Assembly: GCA_052246295.1 (NCBI GenBank) | Contig: JBQQCO010000016.1 | DNA from: Piscibacillus sp052246295 | Lineage (GTDB): Bacteria; Bacillota; Bacilli; Bacillales; Alkalibacillaceae | Strand: one strand, 5' to 3' | Length of the DNA stretch: 64,000 nt | Shown here: in pieces, positions 16,883-25,009 of the stretch | Layout of the letters: every line of letters starts with the position of its first letter | Position numbering within the stretch: the first letter of the stretch is position 1 | Notes under the pieces: generated by a model | What the model was told of the DNA's origin: nothing | Seen by the model: the letters and a program-made list of their open reading frames with translations, nothing else | Databases searched by the model: none | Translations under genes and position numbers: made by a program

Positions 16883-16909
16883 GACTGTTGACTGAAAATA
16901 TTCTACTAT
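16881..16909 (+). promoter_or_regulatory. Rightward promoter in the immunity region
   Basis: TTGACT at 16881-16886, 17-bp spacer, TACTAT at 16904-16909: a good sigma-A promoter. The predicted start (about 16916) is exactly at the first base pair of the candidate small RNA. Confidence 0.6.
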
Positions 16910-16915
16910 TAACAA

Positions 16916-16996
16916 GAAGGCAAACTAAATAGTAATCGTTGGGGGACGATTTTCAGTTAGGGTTCAATGAACCTCAGTTTTTTTGTTGCCTTTTTT
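16916..16996 (+). ncRNA. Candidate phage immunity-region small antisense RNA
   Basis: Starts just behind the 16881-16909 promoter. A closing stem AAGGCAA (16917-16923) / TTGCCTT (16986-16992) runs into six T, forming an intrinsic terminator. Inside are a hairpin AATCGT-TGGGGG-ACGATT (16934-16951) with a G5 loop and a second hairpin GGTTC-AAT-GAACC (16961-16973) followed by T7, a possible earlier 3' end. It is fully complementary to the leader of the Cro-like operon transcript, which exposes the matching C5 loop. A short frame MNLSFFVAFFANN (ATG 16967) is an alternative content. No experimental evidence is available here. Confidence 0.5.
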
Positions 16997-17021
16997 GCGA
17001 ATAACTAAGCTGATATGACTA

Positions 17022-17050
17022 ATATTAACTGCATATTTGCAGTTTGTCAA
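17022..17050 (-). promoter_or_regulatory. Leftward lytic promoter with operator in its spacer
   Basis: Minus strand TTGACA (17045-17050), 17-bp spacer, TAATAT (17022-17027). The spacer is filled by the palindrome AACTGCA-TATT-TGCAGTT (17027-17044), which should be the repressor operator. It drives the Cro-like early operon. A weaker rightward promoter (TTGTCA at 17044, 18 bp, TACAGT at 17068) overlaps it and could serve the repressor gene. Confidence 0.68.
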
Positions 17051-17102
17051 CTGGTTATTCACAAATTTACAGTTAAAATTTTTTAGGAGGTTTTATAAAG
17101 CT

Positions 17103-17714
17103 ATGTCAATAGTGGAGAATATCCAGTTGCTATGCAGAAAAAATGGAATATCTGTACCTATGTTAGAAAAGGAATTAGGTTTAAGTAGAGGATCTGTTTA
17201 CAGATGGGATAAAAACTCCCCATCAGTGGACAAGCTTCAACGTGTTGCAAACTATTTTAGAGTAAGACTGGACGACATCGTAGGCAGAGGAGACATATTT
17301 AATACTGGTTGGGCGATAAAAGAAGAAAGGGAACGACAAGGAATAACTCTAGAGGAAATGTCTGAAGCAATAAAAATAGCTCCAGATATTTTGAAAAAGT
17401 ATGAGTTAGACGAATTCCCACTAACAACAGAAACACTAGAGGACATTGTTAGTCTCTTTCAAATGTCGGTTCCTGAATTTCTGGTTGAGTATGAACTTTG
17501 GAATGAAGAAATACCTGAACATTTTAAAGGTGATGTTGATAAATACTTAGAGTTTAAAAAAGCTGAACTTAATGATATGGCGGCTGAAACTAAACAATCT
17601 TATAAAGTAGAGACAATCGCAGCTCATCACGATAGCGACAACTGGACTGAGGAGGAACTTGAAGAGATTGAACGCTTCAAAGAATTCTTAAAATCAAAAA
17701 GAAATCACGACTAG
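17103..17714 (+). CDS. Prophage repressor with two helix-turn-helix domains
   Basis: 203-aa CI-like repressor. The first domain (residues 5-60: LCRKNGISVPMLEKELGLSR) is a Cro/CI helix-turn-helix. A second one follows at about 70-125 (KEERERQGITLEEMSEAIKI). The C-terminus is helical and acidic, with no peptidase domain. The partner ImmA gene follows by 11 bp, implying loss of repression by ImmA cleavage rather than RecA-stimulated self-cleavage (inference from ICEBs1 and phi105-like systems). ATG 17103 was chosen because AGGAGG lies 12 bases upstream; the frame is open further upstream but without a site. Confidence 0.85.
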   Translation: MSIVENIQLLCRKNGISVPMLEKELGLSRGSVYRWDKNSPSVDKLQRVANYFRVRLDDIVGRGDIFNTGWAIKEERERQGITLEEMSEAIKIAPDILKKYELDEFPLTTETLEDIVSLFQMSVPEFLVEYELWNEEIPEHFKGDVDKYLEFKKAELNDMAAETKQSYKVETIAAHHDSDNWTEEELEEIERFKEFLKSKRNHD

Positions 17715-17725
17715 GAGGTTCGCCT

Positions 17726-18187
17726 GTGTACGAGCTTTTATTACAAGAAATCGAAGAAAATAACATTCTATTAAAAGAAACACCTATAAAAGGGAAAATT
17801 AAAGGATTATACGGAGATAACGTCATATGGCTAAATAGTAAAATCGAAACTTCGATTGAAAAAACTTGTGTATTGGCTGAAGAACTCGGCCACCACTTTA
17901 CAACTGCTGGCGACATCTTAGATCAATCACAGACGACCAATGTTAAGCAAGAAAAGTTAGCGAGACTATGGGCTTATAATAGATTAGTGCCTCCAGAAAA
18001 GTTGCTAGATGCTTTTTTGCATGGGTGTAAATCAAGATATGAGGTTGCTGAATATCTAGAAGTTACTGAAGAGTTTTTAGAAAATTGCATTCAAGCTTAT
18101 AAACAAAAATACGGAGAAAAAATGAAAGTGGGTGATCATCATGTGATGTACTTTAACCCGTTGTCTATTTATATTTCTTTTGAGTGA
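17726..18187 (+). CDS. ImmA/IrrE-family metallopeptidase
   Basis: 153-aa putative anti-repressor protease. The metal motif reads AEELGHHFTTAGD (about residues 50-62), with Glu where the first His of HExxH would be expected; the same form occurs in related phage ImmA proteins, as far as I recall. It would cleave the upstream repressor on induction. GTG 17726 has AGGAGG in good position. The C-terminal helical part (KSRYEVAEYLEVTEEFLENC) resembles a substrate-binding segment. Confidence 0.82.
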   Translation: MYELLLQEIEENNILLKETPIKGKIKGLYGDNVIWLNSKIETSIEKTCVLAEELGHHFTTAGDILDQSQTTNVKQEKLARLWAYNRLVPPEKLLDAFLHGCKSRYEVAEYLEVTEEFLENCIQAYKQKYGEKMKVGDHHVMYFNPLSIYISFE

Positions 18188-18202
18188 GAGGAGATGATTT
18201 TT

Positions 18203-19246
18203 ATGCCGGTATATAAAGATGAAAAACGAGGCACCTATTATTTTATTGTTTGGTATAAAGATATTTACGGGAGACCTAAGCAGAAAATGAAAAGGGGGTT
18301 TAAAAAAGAAAAAGATGCTAAACTTGCTGAAGCAGAATTTATAGTTGAGCACAAAAACGGCTCGTCTCCTGATGCCACTTTTGAACATGTTTTTTACCAT
18401 AACATTAAACATAGCGAGCTTAAACCTAAAACTGAGCGCAGAAGGATAAATGAATATAACCGACACATGAAAGGTAAGTTTGGCCAATTAAAAATGAAGG
18501 ATATTACAACTCAACAATGTTTAGATTTTAAACACTATTTATTGGAACAGTTAAATTCAAGTGAATCTGCTCGGACTGTATATTCAGGTTTTAAAATCGT
18601 TATAAACCATGCGATTAAATATTTTGACTTAGAAAGAGATCCAGCAAAAGGAGTCCCTCCAATTAAAAGACCAAAAAGAAAGCATAAGTATATTAGAAGA
18701 TCAGACCTAGAAAACCGAGTGAAGGACTTTGAAAACCCAGTATTTAAACAAATGTGTATTTTTATGTTTTTTACAGGCTTGCGAGTAGGAGAAGCAGCCG
18801 CATTACAATGGGTGGATGTTGACCTCGATTCAAAAGAAGCAGATGTGAATAAAACACTCGACTTTTATAAGAAAGAGTTCGGTCCACCTAAAACGACATC
18901 CAGTGAAGATATTGTTCCGTTGGCTGACTTTTTAATTGATATGTTAATAGAAATTAAAAAAGAGCAACGTAGTGGCTATTACGGTTTTAATGAAAATTAC
19001 CAGGTATTTGGTGGGTTAAGACCTATATCTTATGCTGTCTTTCATAAAGCGTTTAAGAAAGTATTCCCTGAATTTACTCCTCATGATTTACGTCATAGTT
19101 TTGCTTCCTACTTAGCTAACCAAGGTGTCGATATATTCGTCCTTAAATCTCTTATGAGACATGATAACATCCAGGAAACCATTAACACCTACGGGCATCT
19201 ATATAAAGAAAAAAAGCACGAGGCAATAAGCTTTTTAAATCAATAA
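18203..19246 (+). CDS. int: Phage integrase, tyrosine recombinase
   Basis: 347-aa integrase. The N-terminal arm-binding domain (VYKDEKRGTYYFIVWYKD), a core-binding SAM-like domain (about 60-150) and the C-terminal catalytic domain are all present. Catalytic residues are visible: Arg in FTGLRVGEAAALQW, His-x-x-Arg in HDLRHSFASYL, His in LMRHDNIQET and Tyr in NTYGHLY. ATG 18203 is used because GAGAGGAG lies 7-9 bases upstream; the earlier ATG at 18194 touches the Shine-Dalgarno. It faces sufB tail to tail, so attP/attR must lie just beyond its stop. Confidence 0.95.
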   Translation: MPVYKDEKRGTYYFIVWYKDIYGRPKQKMKRGFKKEKDAKLAEAEFIVEHKNGSSPDATFEHVFYHNIKHSELKPKTERRRINEYNRHMKGKFGQLKMKDITTQQCLDFKHYLLEQLNSSESARTVYSGFKIVINHAIKYFDLERDPAKGVPPIKRPKRKHKYIRRSDLENRVKDFENPVFKQMCIFMFFTGLRVGEAAALQWVDVDLDSKEADVNKTLDFYKKEFGPPKTTSSEDIVPLADFLIDMLIEIKKEQRSGYYGFNENYQVFGGLRPISYAVFHKAFKKVFPEFTPHDLRHSFASYLANQGVDIFVLKSLMRHDNIQETINTYGHLYKEKKHEAISFLNQ

Positions 19247-19312
19247 CGTTATCACTGCGTTATCATAAGCTTATTCCTCGCACTCAAAATCCTATTATAT
19301 CAACAACTAAGA
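19247..19312. other. Prophage attachment-site region (attL/attR)
   Basis: 66 bp between the stops of int and sufB. It begins with two direct CGTTATCA repeats 11 bp apart (19247-19254 and 19258-19265), which look like integrase arm-type sites. The core is probably toward or inside the sufB 3' end, but it cannot be delimited without the other prophage end. No terminator for the suf operon is present here. Confidence 0.55.
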
Positions 19313-20710
19313 TTAACCAATTGAACCTTCCATTTCGAATTTAATTAGACGGTTCATTTCAACCGCATATTCCATTGGAAGTTCTTTTGTAAATGGCTCG
19401 ATGAAGCCCATGACGATCATTTCTGTTGCTTCTTCTTCAGAAATGCCGCGGCTCATGAGATAGAATAATTGTTCTTCAGATACTTTCGATACTTTCGCTT
19501 CGTGCTCTAATGAAATATTTTCATTTAGAACTTCGTTGTAAGGAATTGTATCTGATGTTGATTCGTTATCTAAGATTAATGTGTCACACTCGATGTTAGA
19601 GCGTGCACCGTCAGCATTTTTACCAAAGTGTACGATTCCACGGTATGTTACTTTACCACCTTGTTTAGAGATGGATTTCGAAACGATTGTAGAAGACGTG
19701 TTTGGTGCTAGGTGGTGCATTTTCGCACCAGCATCTTGGTGCTGACCTTTACCAGCTAACGCGATGGATAATGTCATACCGCGTGCGCCTTCACCTTTAA
19801 GAAGAACTGCTGGATATTTCATTGTTAATTTAGAACCTAAGTTACCGTCAACCCATTCCATTGTTGCGTTTGCATCAGCAGACGCACGCTTTGTTACTAG
19901 GTTGTAAACGTTGTTTGCCCAGTTCTGGATTGTTGTATAACGGCAATAAGCATCTTTCTTAACAAAAATTTCTACTACAGCACTGTGTAGTGAGTTTGAT
20001 GAGTAAACTGGTGCTGTACAACCTTCTACGTAGTGTACAGAAGCTCCTTCATCAACAATGATTAACGTACGTTCAAACTGACCCATGTTCTCAGAGTTAA
20101 TACGGAAGTACGCTTGTAAAGGCGTTTCAACCTTTGTGTTCTTCGGTACATAGATGAATGATCCACCTGACCAAACAGCTGTGTTAAGTGCTGAGAACTT
20201 ATTATCAGAAGCTGGAATTAGCTTACCGAAGTACTCTTTGAAAAGATCTTCGTTTTCTTTAAGTGCTGTGTCTGTATCTTTGAATACAACACCCATCTCT
20301 TCTAATTCTTTCTCCATGTTGTGGTATACAACTTCTGATTCGTACTGTGCAGATACACCTGCTAGATACTTTTGCTCTGCTTCAGGAATACCTAAACGAT
20401 CAAACGTCTGCTTGATTTCATCAGGTACTTCATCCCATGAACGTTGAGTACGTTCAGATGGTTTTACATAGTACGTGATTTCGTCAAAGTCTAACTCGTT
20501 TAAGTCGCCGCCCCATTGAGGCATTGGCTTGCTATAGAATTTTTCTAAAGCTTTTAGACGATACTCTAACATCCATTCAGGTTCATCTTTTCTTGCCGAG
20601 ATTTCACGAACAACGTTTTCCGTTAGACCACGCTCAGTACGGAAAATAGACACGTCACGGTCATGGAAACCATACTTATAATCGCCTACTTCTGGTGCCT
20701 TTTTAGCCAT
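19313..20710 (-). CDS. sufB: Fe-S cluster assembly scaffold SufB
   Basis: 465-aa SufB, the same length as the B. subtilis protein. It forms the SufBC2D scaffold that builds Fe-S clusters in the cytoplasm. Conserved pieces: SAVVEIFVKKDAYCRYTTIQ, the Cys/His-bearing SNIECDTLILDN and the C-terminal EMNRLIKFEMEGSIG, intact despite prophage insertion right after the stop. The start was set at ATG 20710 (AGGAGG upstream); the open frame begins 11 codons earlier. It is the last gene of sufCDSUB, 39 bp after sufU. Confidence 0.96.
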   Translation of the reverse strand: MAKKAPEVGDYKYGFHDRDVSIFRTERGLTENVVREISARKDEPEWMLEYRLKALEKFYSKPMPQWGGDLNELDFDEITYYVKPSERTQRSWDEVPDEIKQTFDRLGIPEAEQKYLAGVSAQYESEVVYHNMEKELEEMGVVFKDTDTALKENEDLFKEYFGKLIPASDNKFSALNTAVWSGGSFIYVPKNTKVETPLQAYFRINSENMGQFERTLIIVDEGASVHYVEGCTAPVYSSNSLHSAVVEIFVKKDAYCRYTTIQNWANNVYNLVTKRASADANATMEWVDGNLGSKLTMKYPAVLLKGEGARGMTLSIALAGKGQHQDAGAKMHHLAPNTSSTIVSKSISKQGGKVTYRGIVHFGKNADGARSNIECDTLILDNESTSDTIPYNEVLNENISLEHEAKVSKVSEEQLFYLMSRGISEEEATEMIVMGFIEPFTKELPMEYAVEMNRLIKFEMEGSIG

Positions 20711-20749
20711 GTAGTACCCCTCCTTTGAATAATTAGGTGCCAAACCAGC

Positions 20750-21199
20750 TTACTGGTCTTCCTTTTCAACACCTTGTTCCATTGCTTTCCAAGCTAATGT
20801 TGCACATTTGATTCTTGCTGGGAATTTAGAAACGCCTTGTAGAGCTTGAATATCTCCTAAATCCTCTAATTTATAATCATCTGTATTCACTTCTTCACCA
20901 AGCATCATATCGGAGAACATTTTAGAGATTTTAATCGCATCTTCTACTTTTTTCCCGATAATTACTTGCGTCATCATGGAAGCTGATGACATTGAAATTG
21001 AACACCCTTCACCTTCGAACTTAGCATCTTCAACCAGACCATCTTCAACCTTAAGTTGCAGATCAATACGATCACCACATGTTGGGTTATTCATTTCTAT
21101 TGTAATATGGTCACCTTCAATTTTTCCACGGTTACGCGGATTCTTATAGTGATCCATAATCACTTGTCTGTAAAGTGTATCTAAGTTATTAAAAGACAT
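20750..21199 (-). CDS. sufU: Zinc-dependent sulfurtransferase SufU
   Basis: 149-aa IscU-like SufU. Three zinc-binding cysteines are seen in NPTCGDRID, GEGCSIS and IKCATLAW. In Firmicutes SufU takes sulfur from the SufS persulfide and hands it to SufB. It starts at ATG 21199 (AAAGGAG upstream), overlapping the end of sufS by 11 bases; a longer frame lies in sufS and was rejected. Confidence 0.95.
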   Translation of the reverse strand: MSFNNLDTLYRQVIMDHYKNPRNRGKIEGDHITIEMNNPTCGDRIDLQLKVEDGLVEDAKFEGEGCSISMSSASMMTQVIIGKKVEDAIKISKMFSDMMLGEEVNTDDYKLEDLGDIQALQGVSKFPARIKCATLAWKAMEQGVEKEDQ

Positions 21200-22409
21200 C
21201 ACCGAAATACTCCTTTGTTTTGCGTAATCCATCTACTAGTTGATCCACATCCTGCTTACTATTATACAGATAAAAGCTAGCTCTTGCAGTAGCTGTAACT
21301 TGTAACTCTTTCATTAGGGGCTGTGCGCAGTGGTGACCGGCACGTACCGCTATACCTAATGAATCAAGAGCTGTTGCTGTATCGTGAGGGTGAACATCAT
21401 CTAAGTTAAATGTTACTAAGCCAGCTCTTTCTCTAGGACCGTAGATTGTGATGCCATCTATTTGTTCCATTTGTTCTAACGCATAGTTTGCTAACTCTTG
21501 CTCATGTGCTTCAACGGCTTCCATTCCAACTTCGTTTAAGAAGTCAATCGCAACGCCTAACCCAATGGCACCGGCAATAATAGGTGTTCCGCCTTCGAAT
21601 TTCCACGGTAACTCTTTCCAAGTCGAATCATACAGGTTAACGAAATCAATCATTTCACCACCAAATTCAACAGGTTCCATGTTTTCCAAAAGCTCTTCCT
21701 TACCGTATAAAACACCAACACCTGTTGGGCCACACATTTTATGAGCAGAGAATGCAAAGAAGTCAACGTCTAAGTCTTGAACGTCTACACTCATGTGTGG
21801 AACGCTTTGCGCACCGTCAACAACGATGACAGCACCTTTCTCATGAGCGATCTTAGCCACTTCTTTAATTGGATTAATGGTACCTAATACATTAGAAACT
21901 TGTGTCATCGCAACGATTTTAGTTCGATCTGTTACCATTTCACGGACATCATCTAATGAGATCGTTCCATCCTCTTGAAGTGGAAGGTATTTTAATGTCG
22001 CTCCAGTAACTTTAGCCACTTGTTGCCAAGGGATGATATTACTATGGTGCTCCATTTTAGTTAAAACAATTTCATCGCCTTCAGAAAGTTTCTCGCGACC
22101 ATAACTGTGAGCGACTGTGTTAATCGCTGTTGTGGTACCACGCATGAAAATGACTTCTTTAATGCTATTCGCATTGATAAAAGATTTAACTTTTTCACGT
22201 GAACCTTCATAGCCTTCAGTTGCTCTTGAGCCAAGGGTATGAACCCCTCGGTGAACGTTTGAGTTATACTGCTCGTAATACTCTGTCACCGCATTAATCA
22301 CTGATTGAGGCTTTTGAGAAGTTGCTGCACTGTCTAAATATACTAATGAATGTTCGTTAACTTCCTGCGCTAGAATTGGGAATTGTTTGCGAACTGTTTC
22401 ATTTAACAT
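21189..22409 (-). CDS. sufS: Cysteine desulfurase SufS
   Basis: 406-aa PLP enzyme that removes sulfur from cysteine. PLP-binding Lys is in FAFSAHKMCGPTG and the catalytic Cys in RAGHHCAQPLM. The N-terminal YLDSAATSQKP and NSNVHRGVHTLG are typical of group II desulfurases. Its ATG at 22409 overlaps the sufD stop, indicating translational coupling. Confidence 0.97.
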   Translation of the reverse strand: MLNETVRKQFPILAQEVNEHSLVYLDSAATSQKPQSVINAVTEYYEQYNSNVHRGVHTLGSRATEGYEGSREKVKSFINANSIKEVIFMRGTTTAINTVAHSYGREKLSEGDEIVLTKMEHHSNIIPWQQVAKVTGATLKYLPLQEDGTISLDDVREMVTDRTKIVAMTQVSNVLGTINPIKEVAKIAHEKGAVIVVDGAQSVPHMSVDVQDLDVDFFAFSAHKMCGPTGVGVLYGKEELLENMEPVEFGGEMIDFVNLYDSTWKELPWKFEGGTPIIAGAIGLGVAIDFLNEVGMEAVEAHEQELANYALEQMEQIDGITIYGPRERAGLVTFNLDDVHPHDTATALDSLGIAVRAGHHCAQPLMKELQVTATARASFYLYNSKQDVDQLVDGLRKTKEYFGDVF

Positions 22410-23716
22410 TAATAAACTTTCCCTTCGATTACCTCACGTAGCTGATTTTGAACCGTTTCAATTGGAATGTCGTTAACAACAGGGCTTAAGAAACCATGAA
22501 TCACTAAGCGCTCTGCTTCTTGTTGTGAAATACCACGGCTCATTAGATAGAATAACTGGATTGGATCAACACGACCTACTGATGCTGCGTGACCTGCAGT
22601 TACATCATCTTCATCAATTAAAAGAATTGGGTTCGCATCACCACGTGCGCCTTCGCTTAACATAAGAACGCGTGATTCCTGTTCAGCGTTCGCCTTCGTA
22701 CCACCATGCTCAATTTTACCAATTCCATTAAAAATCGATGCAGCCTTATCTTTCATAACACCATGTTGTAGGATATAAGCGTCAGTTTCCTTGCCATGGT
22801 TAACGATTTTAGCTGTAAAGTCTTGTTTCTGGTCACCACGGCCAACAGAAACTGATTTAGCATTACAAATTCCGTTATCACCTAATAAGTGAGTTAGGTT
22901 TTCAGAAATTGTATTTCCATCGTTCATTTGGCCTAATGCCCACTCAAGTCTTGCGTCACGACCAACGCGACCACGACGGTTCACGTAAGTTGTCGTACCT
23001 TTTTCAAAGTTATCAACTGCACCGTAAGATACTTTTGCGTTATCTAATACAAACACTTCACTTACGATATTCGCAACTGATTGTTCTGTTTTGTTCTGAG
23101 AAACATAGTTTTCAACATAAGTGACTTCACTGTTTTGATCCGCAACTAATAACACGTGGTTGAAAAGTGCTGCTTCTGGGTCCTCTTGCCAGAAAACCAC
23201 TTGAATTGGTTGTTCTACTTGAACGTTTTTAGGAACGTATAAGAACACACCACTATTTAATAATGCTGCATGACGAGCTGTTAATTTGTTTTCATCAACA
23301 GAAACGCCTTCTTGCATGAAATATTGTTTGACAAGGTCTTCGTTTTCACTCATTGCAGTGAAAATATCTTTAAAAACAACACCTTGATCTTCTAATTCTT
23401 TTGATAAACTAGCGTAAGCTACATCATTATTACGAACAATGATTAAGTTATCGCTAGTTGATTTTTCACCAAGTAAAACACGAATTTTCTCAGGTAGATC
23501 TTCGAATTTTTCGATTTTCTTACCTGAAACATCATGCTTGAAGTTCGTGAAGTTCCAGTCACGGATACGTGTTTTTTCTAGCTTAGGCATAGCTAAATCT
23601 TCAGCTAAGTCTGCTGCTTTAAGACGAGTATCGCGGAACCATTGAGGCTCGTTACGACGCTCGGAATATTGCGTGATATATTCTTTATCATAAGGTAGCT
23701 GTGTTTCCACTGTCAT
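22409..23716 (-). CDS. sufD: Fe-S assembly scaffold protein SufD
   Basis: 435-aa SufD, homologous to SufB and its partner in the SufBC2D complex. The beta-helix core (LLVADQNSEVTYVENYVSQN and following) and the C-terminal LFYLMSRGISQQEAERLVI are typical. It lies between sufC (21 bp upstream) and sufS (1-bp overlap). ATG 23716 follows AGGAGG. Confidence 0.96.
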   Translation of the reverse strand: MTVETQLPYDKEYITQYSERRNEPQWFRDTRLKAADLAEDLAMPKLEKTRIRDWNFTNFKHDVSGKKIEKFEDLPEKIRVLLGEKSTSDNLIIVRNNDVAYASLSKELEDQGVVFKDIFTAMSENEDLVKQYFMQEGVSVDENKLTARHAALLNSGVFLYVPKNVQVEQPIQVVFWQEDPEAALFNHVLLVADQNSEVTYVENYVSQNKTEQSVANIVSEVFVLDNAKVSYGAVDNFEKGTTTYVNRRGRVGRDARLEWALGQMNDGNTISENLTHLLGDNGICNAKSVSVGRGDQKQDFTAKIVNHGKETDAYILQHGVMKDKAASIFNGIGKIEHGGTKANAEQESRVLMLSEGARGDANPILLIDEDDVTAGHAASVGRVDPIQLFYLMSRGISQQEAERLVIHGFLSPVVNDIPIETVQNQLREVIEGKVY

Positions 23717-23737
23717 CCTTTTACCTCCTATCTCAAG

Positions 23738-24523
23738 TTACGCGTTTTGGCCTACAGTTTCGTCTTCGATTCCTAGTTCTTCTTTAATCCAGTCATAACC
23801 TTCAGCTTCTAGGCGCTGTGCTAATTCCGGGCCACCAGATTTAACAACGCGACCTTGCATCATAACGTGTACTTTATCTGGAGTAATGTAGTCTAGTAGA
23901 CGTTGATAGTGAGTAATGATTAAGCAACCAAAATCTTCGTTACGCATTTTGTTGATCCCTTTAGATACAACTTTTAATGCGTCGATATCTAAACCAGAGT
24001 CAATCTCATCTAATATTGCGATTGCCGGCTCTAACATCATTAACTGAAGGATTTCGTTACGCTTCTTCTCACCGCCAGAGAAACCTTCATTTAGATAACG
24101 TTGTGCCATGTTTTTATCAATTTCTAAGTAATCCATTGTATCATCCATCTTCTTGATGAATTGCATTAATGGAATTTCATCGCCTTCTTCACGCTGAGCG
24201 TTAATAGAAGAACGTAAGAAGTCAGAGTTTGTTACACCACTGATTTCACTTGGGTACTGCATAGCTAGGAATAAACCTGCTTGAGCACGTTCGTCAACTT
24301 CCATTTCTAATACGTCTTCACCGTCTAATAAAACTTGACCTTTAGTGATTTCGTATTTAGGGTGTCCCATAATTGCACTAGCTAATGTTGATTTACCAGT
24401 ACCGTTTGGCCCCATAACTGCGTGGAACTCTCCACCTTTAATGGTTAAGTTAACTCCTTTTAAGATTTCTTGTCCTTCAATTTCGACATGAAGATCTTTG
24501 ATTTCTAAAGTTGATCCTGCCAT
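23738..24523 (-). CDS. sufC: Fe-S assembly ATPase SufC
   Basis: 261-aa soluble ABC-type ATPase that powers the SufBCD scaffold. Walker A GPNGTGKST (about 38-46), signature FSGGEKKRNEI (about 148-158) and Walker B AIAILDEIDSGLD are present. First gene of the operon; ATG 24523 follows GGAGG. Confidence 0.97.
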   Translation of the reverse strand: MAGSTLEIKDLHVEIEGQEILKGVNLTIKGGEFHAVMGPNGTGKSTLASAIMGHPKYEITKGQVLLDGEDVLEMEVDERAQAGLFLAMQYPSEISGVTNSDFLRSSINAQREEGDEIPLMQFIKKMDDTMDYLEIDKNMAQRYLNEGFSGGEKKRNEILQLMMLEPAIAILDEIDSGLDIDALKVVSKGINKMRNEDFGCLIITHYQRLLDYITPDKVHVMMQGRVVKSGGPELAQRLEAEGYDWIKEELGIEDETVGQNA

Positions 24524-24560
24524 TTGAATACCTCCATTTTCTATATTAAAAAATTGATGG

Positions 24561-24587
24561 TCATTCTCAATTTATTCTCATTCTCAG
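24561..24587 (-). promoter_or_regulatory. Candidate Fur-like operator upstream of sufC
   Basis: On the plus strand ATTCTCA occurs three times (24563, 24574, 24580), and TCATTCTCA twice exactly. The 6-bp-stepped ATTCTC units are the hexamer pattern of Fur-type boxes. It lies in the untranslated leader between promoter and sufC. Iron control is an inference. Confidence 0.4.
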
Positions 24588-24654
24588 TTTATAACATTTA
24601 CAATTTATATTCAACACTTACAATAAGAATAACCACACGATTCATACCTATACC

Positions 24655-24683
24655 ATTATATAAGAAATTTTGTCAGATTTAAA
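24655..24683 (-). promoter_or_regulatory. Candidate promoter of sufCDSUB
   Basis: Minus strand TTTAAA, 17-bp spacer, TATAAT (24655-24660). It gives a leader of about 125 bases carrying the Fur-like repeats. Confidence 0.45.
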
Positions 24684-24741
24684 CGAAAAAGGCATCTTTG
24701 ATGTTTTTAGTTGTGGTGATTCACTGATTCTCACTTAAAAC

Positions 24742-24778
24742 AGAAAAATGCCCCTTTAGTTAATTAAAGGGGCATTTC
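24742..24778 (-). terminator. Terminator downstream of the 24784 mini-gene
   Basis: AAATGCCCCTTTA with its complement, loop of about 5, then TTTTTCTGTTTT on the minus strand. It separates the small gene from the suf promoter. Confidence 0.8.
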
Positions 24779-24783
24779 ATATT

Positions 24784-24936
24784 TTATCGATGTATTTGAC
24801 GGTCGACTTCTGATACTAAGCGTCGACTCTCTCTATAATTTTTCTCACGTTCTTTTTCAATTTGCAAACGTTTTTCAAGTTTCTGACCATACTCCGTGTA
24901 GCCTACACCATGTGATTGGTGCATTGCTTTCTCCAT
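24784..24936 (-). CDS. Small charged hypothetical protein, start uncertain
   Basis: About 50 aa, strongly helical and charged (EYGQKLEKRLQIEKEREKNY). I do not recognise it. The open frame continues to 25101, but its first 30 codons cover the metQ terminator and a promoter and cannot be translated sense. Possible starts: ATT 24978 with AAAGGATG about 8 bases upstream, ATG 24936 without a clear site, or ATG 24924 with GGAG six bases upstream. It has its own promoter and terminator. Confidence 0.5.
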   Translation of the reverse strand: MEKAMHQSHGVGYTEYGQKLEKRLQIEKEREKNYRESRRLVSEVDRQIHR

Positions 24937-25009
24937 TTCGCTTGTGTACGTCAGATCAATCTCATTGTCGTTTAAAATGACTAAATCATCCTTTCTTTTG
25001 TTTACAAAT

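Larger units (their letters stand above)
1..19312. mobile_element. Prophage (right part), integrated at the 3' end of sufB
   Basis: All genes from the left edge to the integrase are phage type: terminases, HNH, a replication module, a divergent Cro/repressor switch, ImmA and a tyrosine integrase. The leftward genes are tightly packed, often with ATGA-type overlaps. The integrase stop lies 66 bp from the sufB stop, so one prophage end lies between 19,247 and about 19,330. The structural and lysis genes and the other attachment site lie beyond the left edge. No disrupted reading frame is seen in the visible part, so the element may be intact. The HNH-cos-terS-terL order suggests cos packaging of a siphovirus-type phage (inference). 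Confidence 0.93.
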
